A model generated the notes under the pieces. That model did not search any database. It was not told the origin of the DNA and saw only the letters and a program-made list of their open reading frames with translations. The position numbers and the translations under genes are program-made. A stretch of DNA of 55,775 bases from JBEKOF01 sp049513975 (GTDB lineage Bacteria > Verrucomicrobiota > Verrucomicrobiia > Limisphaerales > Palsa-1400): positions 1 through 55,775 of the forward strand of contig JBEKVM010000018.1 of NCBI GenBank assembly GCA_049513975.1, in the 5' to 3' direction. Below are positions 17,963 through 25,490 of the stretch, piece by piece; position 1 is the stretch's first letter; every line of letters begins with the position of its first letter.

Positions 17963-20233
17963 CTAAAGGGAGCCATCACCCTCTATTTTTTTCAGCGCTT
18001 CCGCAGCCAGTTTACTACTACGCGGAGAATCCTTTTCTTGGACTATCTCCTTAAGTCTGGGAACGGCCGCTTTTGCCGGCGCACCGATTTCACCCAACAG
18101 TTGAATTGCTTGTTGACCGAAGTAATTGAGGTCCATTCGCCGCATGTCCATGCCCATCGGCCCTCTATCGTTCGGCTCATTCAGCAGTTCAAGCAAGGTC
18201 GGAAGAATCATTTGAGAATCATGATTTTTTGTCCACATGGCTTCCGCCGCTTCAAAGCGCAGTGCTGAATGTTTATCTTTCAGCAACTCCTGCAATAGAG
18301 GCAATGGCACCTGGAATGTCGGGTCGATTTTATTCAAAGCTATCGCCGAACGCAGGCGTAAAAGTGCTTCCCCACTTTGCAGGGTGCTTTGCAAGGTCGG
18401 AATGGCGGGTTTGGCTGCCTTACCCATCATGCCGAGAACATCCGCCGCCCAATAGCTGTTGCTATTCTGCAGCGTGTCCATGAGCACACGCAGCGGTGCG
18501 TCTGTTTCTCCCGTGATTTGCCACAGAGCTTTGGCCGAAAAAACGCGATTCACGAGCGCCTCACGTCCGGTGACATCTAATCGTTTTCGTAACAGTGGAA
18601 CTGCATTTTGTGCCGGAGCACCAATGTTGCCCAATGCTTCAATCACAGCGCGCAGCAATGAACCTCCCACCTGTTCATTCGGTTTAACAAAAACACCACT
18701 GTGAGAAAGAAAAGTTCCGTCATTATCGTTCCTCATTACCAAATCCTCCATCAAATCCGGGACTGCGAGAGCCGCCGCCGGTCCCATGTCCTTCAATGCA
18801 GTCGCCGCGGTACACGCCGATGGCACATCTGTTTCATGAACCACCATGCTTCCCAATGCCTTAACCACCTCCGCCTCCTGAGATCTAATGTGCCACAAAG
18901 CAGCCGCCGCAAAGTTCCGAACCATGCTGTTGTCGTCTTTTGTCGCTTGGAGGAGAATCGGCACGGCCTCAGCGAGGGCCGGATTTTCCGCTTCGGTTAC
19001 AGTGGTTGGCAAATTCCCAAAATCCTCCAGCGCTTTTACCCGAACCATGTAATCAGCATTCTTCAATTGTTCTTTCAAATTCGAGATGGTTGGCTTCGTC
19101 AGTTCCGCCAGATGATTTGTCTGCGCAGAATGGCTCGCAACGCGCCCCCCCGATGCTGCCGCGTTCCGGTCGGCGGTTGGTTGTTGCTGCCCGGAGGCGC
19201 GGGTAAATGCGCCAAAGGCCAGCGCCAAGGTCAACAGCGCGGTCGTGACGCAAGCCGCTTTGCTGGCGTTCCGATGATTTTTGATCATCAAAATTCGCCT
19301 TTTGATTTCGTTTATGCTGCTAATCACGGGGACAGCGCCGGAAAAAACCGGGTTTCCAACCGAAAATCCATCCATCAGCTTGAGCAGAACCTTGCCGTAT
19401 CCAAGGCGTTCCTCCGGCCTCACCCTCTCCATCACCATGGCGTCACACACCAGTTCCCGGTCGGCGCGAAGCCGGTGGAGCGCCAGCCAGACCAGAGGAT
19501 TGAACCAATGAAGGAATTGGACCGCCATCAACAAATAGTTTAGGAGAACATCCCTTCGCCGAACATGAGCCATTTCGTGCAGAAATATCATGCGCAGTTC
19601 CTCGTCATTGAGTTGCCGCATCGCGGTTTCAGGAAGCAGCAGGCGGACACGGAACAGCCCAAAGACGGCTGGGCTGCTCAATTCTGCGACTGCAACCAGT
19701 TCCACCGGGCCGCCGCCCCTCATCGCCGCTCGTGAGGCATTGAGCAGTTCGAGCAGCCTTGGTTCAGAAATCCGGCTACCCTTTCGGATCAAGCCATTCC
19801 ATTTCCCAAGGCGCCAACCGGCCAGAAACAACAGGCACAGGCAGCCGGAAGCCCAAACGATGCATAATGCCCCGGACACGGAAATGTGGAGCCAATCAAC
19901 TACGGCAGGCACCGGGAGCAATGAACCATGGGGCTGCTGGACCGGGGTCACATCAAGTGTTGACGGATTGGGGATGGGCTGAAACGCATCCTGATTAGTG
20001 AGTCTGGCTGCCGGCGGAAACAGGTTCTCAAAACTCAATACGCTGGAAGGCGTTATCGGGAGCAAGAGGCGGATGAGAACCAGCAGGCTTAATGTGTAAC
20101 GCAGCCTGGGCGTCAGCCACTTGGCCAGGACATTCTGCAACACGAAAACCAGCACGATCAAAAGCGACGCATAAAGGGAAGTCTTCCAAGTCCACTCGAA
20201 CGCCGTTTGGCCCAGCGCGATCAGCAGTTTCAT
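17963..20233 (-). CDS. BlaR1-like M56 metallopeptidase with C-terminal HEAT repeats
   Basis: The 756-residue protein begins with membrane helices (residues about 18-60 and 117-140), then the M56 zinc motif HEMAH at 219-223 followed by VRRRDVLLNYLLMAVQFLHWFNPLVW and RADRELVCDAMVM. A last helix (about 330-345) leads to an extracytoplasmic region of HEAT-type repeats, about residues 380-750 (for example YMVRVKALEDFGNLP and PAKAAVPRLKEIVQ). Unlike BlaR1 there is no penicillin-binding sensor; the HEAT solenoid takes its place and may sense a protein ligand. It overlaps by 4 bp the repressor gene upstream, so the two form a BlaI-BlaR type signalling pair in which the peptidase presumably leads to loss of repressor. 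Confidence 0.85.
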   Translation of the reverse strand: MKLLIALGQTAFEWTWKTSLYASLLIVLVFVLQNVLAKWLTPRLRYTLSLLVLIRLLLPITPSSVLSFENLFPPAARLTNQDAFQPIPNPSTLDVTPVQQPHGSLLPVPAVVDWLHISVSGALCIVWASGCLCLLFLAGWRLGKWNGLIRKGSRISEPRLLELLNASRAAMRGGGPVELVAVAELSSPAVFGLFRVRLLLPETAMRQLNDEELRMIFLHEMAHVRRRDVLLNYLLMAVQFLHWFNPLVWLALHRLRADRELVCDAMVMERVRPEERLGYGKVLLKLMDGFSVGNPVFSGAVPVISSINEIKRRILMIKNHRNASKAACVTTALLTLALAFGAFTRASGQQQPTADRNAAASGGRVASHSAQTNHLAELTKPTISNLKEQLKNADYMVRVKALEDFGNLPTTVTEAENPALAEAVPILLQATKDDNSMVRNFAAAALWHIRSQEAEVVKALGSMVVHETDVPSACTAATALKDMGPAAALAVPDLMEDLVMRNDNDGTFLSHSGVFVKPNEQVGGSLLRAVIEALGNIGAPAQNAVPLLRKRLDVTGREALVNRVFSAKALWQITGETDAPLRVLMDTLQNSNSYWAADVLGMMGKAAKPAIPTLQSTLQSGEALLRLRSAIALNKIDPTFQVPLPLLQELLKDKHSALRFEAAEAMWTKNHDSQMILPTLLELLNEPNDRGPMGMDMRRMDLNYFGQQAIQLLGEIGAPAKAAVPRLKEIVQEKDSPRSSKLAAEALKKIEGDGSL

Positions 20234-20634
20234 GGCGTTTTCTCCTCCAGGATGGACTTGAGTTCATCAATCTGTTTGCGGGTGAGCTTCTTACGTTCCA
20301 GAAAGCAGGCCAGGAAAGGCGCAATTTCCCCGTCAAACACCTTCTCCAGGAACGAACGACTGGCCGCCAACCGGCATTCTCTTTCTGCGACCAACGGCTT
20401 GAACACATATTCCCGTCCCGGCTTTTCCGTGGCCAACGCCCCCTTCTGCACCAACCGGCCGAGGAGGGTATGGATGGTTTTGGGCTTCCAATCCGATTCA
20501 TCCTTGAGTTTCTCCACCACGTCGCGGGCGGTCGGAGTCTGCAGTTGCCAGACCGTCTTCAGGACGGTCCATTCCGCATCGGAAATCCTGGGCAGGCCCT
20601 TTGCTGCACTTTTGCGTTTTGTCTCGAAGCTCAT
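20230..20634 (-). CDS. blaI: BlaI/MecI/CopY-family repressor
   Basis: From the ATG at 20634: KGLPRISDAEWTVLKTVWQLQTPTARDVVEKL and WKPKTIHTLLGRLVQKGAL form the winged helix of BlaI. The tail (FLERKKLTRKQIDELKSILEE) is the dimer region where family members are cleaved. The frame is open upstream to 20739 but that part is not BlaI-like and covers the operator. It is the first gene of a two-gene operon with the M56 peptidase and should repress it. Confidence 0.9.
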   Translation of the reverse strand: MSFETKRKSAAKGLPRISDAEWTVLKTVWQLQTPTARDVVEKLKDESDWKPKTIHTLLGRLVQKGALATEKPGREYVFKPLVAERECRLAASRSFLEKVFDGEIAPFLACFLERKKLTRKQIDELKSILEEKTP

Positions 20635-20641
20635 GTTTTTC

Positions 20642-20655
20642 CTTACATTAGTAAG
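20642..20655 (-). promoter_or_regulatory. Probable BlaI operator 1
   Basis: CTTAC-ATTA-GTAAG is a perfect 5-bp-arm dyad 8 bp upstream of the repressor start. It fits the TTAC...GTAA style of BlaI/MecI sites. The regulator is inferred from position. Confidence 0.65.
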
Positions 20656-20665
20656 ACAAGCGTAT

Positions 20666-20679
20666 CCGACATTTGTAAG
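20666..20679 (-). promoter_or_regulatory. Probable BlaI operator 2
   Basis: CCGAC-ATTT-GTAAG repeats the core of operator 1 with one degraded arm. The start-to-start distance is 24 bp, close to two helical turns with slight offset, which would allow two dimers on one face. Confidence 0.55.
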
Positions 20680-20766
20680 ATTGCAAGCGCAAATTTGAAA
20701 AAACTTTAAAAAATCGCCGGCCTGGCCCGGGACTTTCAAAAAGGAAACAATTCAGGCGATTTCGCG

Positions 20767-21951
20767 GTGATAAAATCTACGGGCGGCACTTTGAGGATGT
20801 CGGGCGACCTCCGACAACATGTTGAAATGATCGGGCCGGGGAATCTGTCACGCGGTTTTAACTTTGGGGCGGGCGACGGATGCCTTAAACTACAGGCCTT
20901 GAAAATTACAGAGCGACAACGAAATTTCTTCAGCGATAATTGCGCGGGGGTTTGCCCGGAGGCGCTGGCCGCCTTGACCGCAGCCAACTCAGGCCACGCC
21001 CTGAGTTATGGGGACGATTGGTGGACCCAGCAGGCCGCCGGCCTGATCCGCGATCTGTTTGAAACGAAGTGCGAAGTTTTTTTCGTCTTCAACGGCACGG
21101 CGGGCAACGCGCTGGCGCTGGCCGCCATGTGCCAGCCCTACCACAGCATCCTGTGCCACGAACTGGCCCACACGGAAACGGGCGAGTGCGCCGCTCCGGA
21201 GTTTTTTGCCGGCGGGTCGCGGCTGCAATTGTTGGGCGGCGCGCATGGGAAAATTGACCCCGCTTCCCTCGAAGAAACGGCCGCCCGCCGGGCCGACGTT
21301 CATGCCCCCAAACCGCGCGCGCTCAGCCTCACCCAGGCGACGGAAACGGGCACGGTTTATTCGCTGGACGAGTTGCGGCGGTTGACGGAAACGGCGCGGC
21401 GGCTGGGCCTGCGCGTGCAGATGGACGGGGCGCGGTTTGCCAACGCCGCCGCCTTCCTCGGTGTCAAGCCAAAGGAAATGACCTGGGAGGCGGGCGTGGA
21501 CGCGCTGACTTTCGGCGGGACGAAAAACGGGGCGGCGGCGGGGGAGGCGATTGTTTTCTTCGATCTGGAACTGGCGAAGGAATTTGAATATCGCCGCAAG
21601 CAGGCGGGGCAACTGGCGTCGAAGATGAGATTTTTGGCCGCGTCGTGGATTGGCCTGTTGCAGGACGGGGCGTGGCTGCGCCATGCGCGCCACGCCAACA
21701 GCATGGCGCGGCGGCTGGAAGCGGCGCTGCGGGATCTGCCGCCCGTAAAAATTGTCCATCCCTGCGAAACCAACGGCGTGTTTGTCTCCATGCCGCCGGC
21801 GCTGATGGAAGGGCTGCGCGCGCGCGGTTGGCAGTTCCACGACACGCCGGACAGTTGCCGGCTGATGTGCAGTTGGGACACGATGGAGGAGGACGTGGAC
21901 GCCCTGGCGAAGGACGTGAAAACTCTGGTGAAAAACATGTCAAATATATGA
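20767..21951 (+). CDS. Threonine aldolase / beta-eliminating lyase family PLP enzyme
   Basis: The conserved part starts at NFFSDNCAGVCPEALAAL and continues with FVFNGTAGNALALAA (PLP phosphate site), VQMDGARFANAAAFLG (Asp pairing with the pyridine nitrogen) and LTFGGTKNGAAAGEAIVFF (Schiff-base Lys). These are features of low-specificity L-threonine aldolases, which cleave threonine to glycine and acetaldehyde. The frame is open from a GTG at 20767, but the first 45 residues do not look like the family. An ATG at 20797 or TTG at 20899 (350 residues, the usual length) is a likely true start. Its stop overlaps the next gene by 4 bp (ATGA). Confidence 0.85.
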   Translation: MIKSTGGTLRMSGDLRQHVEMIGPGNLSRGFNFGAGDGCLKLQALKITERQRNFFSDNCAGVCPEALAALTAANSGHALSYGDDWWTQQAAGLIRDLFETKCEVFFVFNGTAGNALALAAMCQPYHSILCHELAHTETGECAAPEFFAGGSRLQLLGGAHGKIDPASLEETAARRADVHAPKPRALSLTQATETGTVYSLDELRRLTETARRLGLRVQMDGARFANAAAFLGVKPKEMTWEAGVDALTFGGTKNGAAAGEAIVFFDLELAKEFEYRRKQAGQLASKMRFLAASWIGLLQDGAWLRHARHANSMARRLEAALRDLPPVKIVHPCETNGVFVSMPPALMEGLRARGWQFHDTPDSCRLMCSWDTMEEDVDALAKDVKTLVKNMSNI

Positions 21952-24578
21952 AAATTCCTGCGTGGCGCGCGGCGCCGCTTTTTCTGGCGGCGGGCATGAC
22001 GGCCCTCCTGGCGGCGGACTTGCCCGGTTTGCGGCCCGACGGCTCGGTGCTTCTGCCCAACCAATGGTCGTTGCGTCCGGCGGGAAAACAAATTGCGCTG
22101 GGAGATTTCCCGGTCAACATCGCCTTGCATCCGGCGGGGCGGTTTGCGGCGGTGTTGCATTGCGGGTATGGACGCCATGAGATCATCGTCGTGGACGCGG
22201 GCGGGTTTACAGAAAAGGCGCAATCCGGGCACGGGCGGCATGACGTGGTGGTGCGGGAGCCAATTGAGAGCAGGGTTGTTGCGCGCGCACCGGTGCGCGA
22301 GTCTTTCTATGGGCTGGCCTTTTCGCCCGACGGCCGCCAGCTCTTCTGCAGCGGGGCCGGGGACGAGGTCATCCACGTTTTTGCATTCAACGAAGGCCAA
22401 TTGGCGGCGCAGCCGGACATCCACCTGCGCGCGGCCAGCGTGCGCGGCATCCCCTGCGGCCTGGCGGTGTCGCGGGATGGCCGCGAGCTTTTTGCCGCCA
22501 ATGTGTGGGGCCAGTCGGTTTCCCGCGTGGATGTGTTGGCGCGGACCAATCGGGGGGACATTTTTTTCATGGCGCGCGATCAGTCCCAGGAAAAAGTAGT
22601 TGACACAAACCAGCCTGCGCCCTCCGAGGAGCAGGCCATGCTGACCAAGCGGGCCGAAGCGCCGCTGGACCCGGCCGCGCCGGACGCGCCTTTTCCCTAC
22701 GCCTGCCAGTTGGATGAGAGGCGCGGGCGTCTTTATGTCAGTTTATGGGCGCAAGCGTGCGTGGCGGTGGTGGATTTGCAATCGTTCCAGGTCGTGGCGC
22801 GCTGGGCGACCCAGGAGCATCCCAACGAAATGGCGCTGACGCCCTCGGGGCGCTTCCTCTTCGTGGCCAATGCCAACCGCAACACCGTCACCGTGCTGGA
22901 CACCGCCACCGGCCTGGCGGCGGAAACCCTGGAGGCCTCGCTCTCCCCCGCCGCCCTGCCCGGCTCGACGCCCAACAGCCTGGCGCTTTCCCCCGACGGG
23001 ACAAAATTGTTCGTGGCCAACGCCTGCAACAACAATGTGGCCGTGTTCGATGTCAGCGCCATCGGCCATTCCCGCGCCCTGGGGTTCATCCCGGTGGGAT
23101 GGTATCCCACGGCGGTGCGTGTCACCCCGGATGGGCGCCGCCTTCTGGTGGCCAACGGCAAGGGGTTAAGCTCGCTGGCCAATCCCAAAGGGCCGCAGCC
23201 GGGCAAAAGAGGCGATGGCGGCACCCAGTATATCGGGGATTTGTTTCCGGGGGCGTTGAGCTTAATTGACCTGCCCCGAGGCGGGGACTGGCGGGAGAAA
23301 CTGGCCGCCTGGACGGCGCAGTGCTATCAATGCGCGCCGCAGCCCGGCCAACCATCCGCCGCCGCGGCCGCCGCGGACAATCCGGTGCCGGTGGCGCCGG
23401 GCCGGGCCGGCCCGATCCAGTATTGCATTTACATCATCAAGGAAAACCGCACTTACGACCAGTTCCTGGGCGACCTACCCCAAGGCAACGGCGACCCCGC
23501 CCTTTGTCTTTTTCCAGCAAAGGTCACGCCCAACCATCACAAGCTGGCCACGGACTTTGTGCTGCTGGACAATTTTTATGTGGACGCCGAAGTCAGCGCC
23601 GGCGGCCACGAATGGTCCATGGGGGCCTATGCCACCGACTTTGTGGAGAAGACCTGGCCGCTCAATTACGGGCATAACCGGACCCGAAAATATCCCTATC
23701 CCTCGGAAGGGCAATTCCCCGTGGCCGCGCCCGCCAGCGGTTATCTGTGGGACCGCGCGCGGGAGGCGGGCGTGAGCTACCGGAGCTACGGCGAATTCGT
23801 CATCGCCGGCAAAAAGGCGGGCGAGCCGAACTGGACGAAGCTGGCGGCGCTGCAAGGGCATTTCGATCCGGAGTACCATGTGTTTGACCTGTCGTATCCC
23901 GACGGCAGGCGGGCGGACCGCTTCATCGCGGAACTGCATCGCTTTGAAACGGAGGGGGAAATGCCGCGGCTGCAAATCGTGCGGCTGCCCAACGACCACA
24001 CCGCCGGGACGCAGCCGGGCGCGCCGACTCCAGCCGCCTGCATGGGGGACAACGATCTGGCCCTGGGCCGGGTGGTGGAAGCGGTCAGCCATTCCAAGTT
24101 CTGGCCCCGGACCGCCATTTTCGTGCTGGAGGACGACGCCCAGAACGGCCCGGATCATGTGGACGCCCACCGCAGTCCGGCCTTCGTCATCAGCCCTTAT
24201 GCGCGGCGCGGCGCGGCGGATTCGACGATGTATTCGACCAGCAGCATGTTGCGCACGATGGAATTGATCCTGGGCCTCAAACCGATGACGCAATTTGACG
24301 CGACGGCGCATCCGATGTTCCAGGCCTTCCAAGCCGCGCCGGATTTGCGGCCCTACGACGCGCTGCCGGCGGGGGTGGATTTGAACGAACGCAACAGCCC
24401 GGTGGCCTGGGGCGGCCGCGCCTCGCAGCAGATGGATTTCAGCCGGGAGGACGCGGCGGACGAAACGGCGCTCAACGAAATCATCTGGCGTTCGGTGCGC
24501 GGGGCCGGCCAGCCGATGCCCGCGCCGGTGCATGCCGCTTTTGTCTTTGCGCATCCGAAGGCTGAGGATGATGACTGA
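21948..24578 (+). CDS. YVTN beta-propeller / phosphoesterase (alkaline-phosphatase-like) fusion, exported
   Basis: I start this gene at the ATG at 21948, which overlaps the previous stop and yields a signal peptide (MKIPAWRAAPLFLAAGMTALLA). Residues about 30-440 hold YVTN propeller blades (GRFLFVANANRNTVTVLDTATG, GTKLFVANACNNNVAVFDVS). Residues about 480-830 are a PF04185-type phosphoesterase: YIIKENRTYDQFLGD, NFYVDAEVSAGGHEWSMGAYATDF, and VLEDDAQNGPDHVDAHRSP with the metal ligands. Such enzymes are secreted phosphodiesterases/phosphatases; the substrate cannot be read. Total 876 residues. The 4-bp overlap with the aldolase-like gene implies co-expression despite no obvious pathway link. Confidence 0.85.
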   Translation: MKIPAWRAAPLFLAAGMTALLAADLPGLRPDGSVLLPNQWSLRPAGKQIALGDFPVNIALHPAGRFAAVLHCGYGRHEIIVVDAGGFTEKAQSGHGRHDVVVREPIESRVVARAPVRESFYGLAFSPDGRQLFCSGAGDEVIHVFAFNEGQLAAQPDIHLRAASVRGIPCGLAVSRDGRELFAANVWGQSVSRVDVLARTNRGDIFFMARDQSQEKVVDTNQPAPSEEQAMLTKRAEAPLDPAAPDAPFPYACQLDERRGRLYVSLWAQACVAVVDLQSFQVVARWATQEHPNEMALTPSGRFLFVANANRNTVTVLDTATGLAAETLEASLSPAALPGSTPNSLALSPDGTKLFVANACNNNVAVFDVSAIGHSRALGFIPVGWYPTAVRVTPDGRRLLVANGKGLSSLANPKGPQPGKRGDGGTQYIGDLFPGALSLIDLPRGGDWREKLAAWTAQCYQCAPQPGQPSAAAAAADNPVPVAPGRAGPIQYCIYIIKENRTYDQFLGDLPQGNGDPALCLFPAKVTPNHHKLATDFVLLDNFYVDAEVSAGGHEWSMGAYATDFVEKTWPLNYGHNRTRKYPYPSEGQFPVAAPASGYLWDRAREAGVSYRSYGEFVIAGKKAGEPNWTKLAALQGHFDPEYHVFDLSYPDGRRADRFIAELHRFETEGEMPRLQIVRLPNDHTAGTQPGAPTPAACMGDNDLALGRVVEAVSHSKFWPRTAIFVLEDDAQNGPDHVDAHRSPAFVISPYARRGAADSTMYSTSSMLRTMELILGLKPMTQFDATAHPMFQAFQAAPDLRPYDALPAGVDLNERNSPVAWGGRASQQMDFSREDAADETALNEIIWRSVRGAGQPMPAPVHAAFVFAHPKAEDDD

Positions 24579-24660
24579 GCGCCGCCGCGGGCTTATTGCA
24601 CTTCTTTGGGTGTCATCGCTTAATCTTAATCCTTTCCATGAACCCTCACCTCACCCTAAC

Positions 24661-24693
24661 CCTCTCCCCTCCCATCGGATGGGAGCGGAGAGG
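24661..24693. repeat. CT-rich palindrome with 16-bp arms
   Basis: The left arm CCTCTCCCCTCCCATC and the right arm pair with one mismatch and a one-base loop. It belongs to the type of CCCTCTCC...GGAGAGG dispersed element also seen near 1325. Confidence 0.85.
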
Positions 24694-24813
24694 GAACAGC
24701 AGACGGACAGGAAATGTTTCACAGAGGTTTGTGGAGCAGCGGCAGGTTCAGGTTCCCGATGCATGCGTGAACGAGAAAGGAGGATAAGCGTAATCTTAAT
24801 TTCTCTGTAAATC

Positions 24814-24846
24814 GGATTAAGATTAAGAGTAAGATTAAGATTAAGG
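24814..24846. repeat. RGATTA hexamer array (short)
   Basis: Five hexamers are GGATTA, AGATTA, AGAGTA, AGATTA and AGATTA. They use the same vocabulary as the arrays at 31709, 43038 and 50168. Confidence 0.85.
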
Positions 24847-24887
24847 GAAAACGTCGCCTCAAAAAGGTGACATGCCCCCTTCGCCGT

Positions 24888-25388
24888 TCAGCCGCCGAAT
24901 TGGAGGCGCGCGTCTTCCTTGAGCATCGCTTCCAGGTTGGGCCAGCGCACGTCGTTCATGGTGTAGAAGGCGTTCAGATAGACGGAGACTTCCTCGGCGG
25001 GATATTTGGAAAGAAGCAGGTCCGCGGCGGCTTTCAGGTTGGCGTCCTCCACTGTGGCGGGCAGGTTGTCCACCGCGCCGTCCTTGTGGGCGATGCCCAG
25101 CTTGTCCAGAAAGTCGGCGAGCATGGGGGTTTCCTGTTTCATCAGCCAATCCCGCAACAGGTTGGCCGCCATCAGTTCCAGGCGGGGCCGGGAGAGCATG
25201 GCGGTCATCTCGGCATGGCGCGCCGTGCGCGGGCGGCGCTCAAAAAAGGCGGGGCGCAATTTGCGCGCTTCCGCCACCGCGCAAAGGGCGGCACGGTAGA
25301 GTTCCTTGTTGCTTTGGTGGGCGTGTTCCAGGATGCGCACCGCCAGGGCCGGCGACATGAAACCGAAAAGTTCGTGCGAGCTTAACAT
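24888..25388 (-). CDS. Hypothetical protein, 166 residues
   Basis: A soluble, helix-rich protein starting MLSSHELFGFMSPALAVRILEHAHQSNKEL. I see no signal peptide, membrane helix or catalytic motif. The codon use and lack of a competing plus-strand gene support it as real. It stands alone between the phosphoesterase gene (convergent) and the STN-domain gene, with 100 bp to the latter. It looks like a conserved Verrucomicrobiota hypothetical, but I cannot name a domain. Confidence 0.6.
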   Translation of the reverse strand: MLSSHELFGFMSPALAVRILEHAHQSNKELYRAALCAVAEARKLRPAFFERRPRTARHAEMTAMLSRPRLELMAANLLRDWLMKQETPMLADFLDKLGIAHKDGAVDNLPATVEDANLKAAADLLLSKYPAEEVSVYLNAFYTMNDVRWPNLEAMLKEDARLQFGG

Positions 25389-25490
25389 ATCTACGGGACT
25401 GGCTTAAGCCAAAAGGGCGGGAACCGCAAGTTTGGGATTTCGCAGAGGGATTTTCATCCGGGGCGGCGACAGGCGCCTGAAGGCCACTTC

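Larger units (their letters stand above)
24579..24887. other. Spacer between convergent genes with palindrome and hexamer array
   Basis: No gene visible. It contains a hairpin of 16-bp arms (24661-24676 and 24678-24693, one mismatch) preceded by CTCACCTCACCCTAACC, resembling widely dispersed CT-rich palindromes. A short hexamer array follows at 24814-24846. The hairpin could end transcription from either side. Confidence 0.65.
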
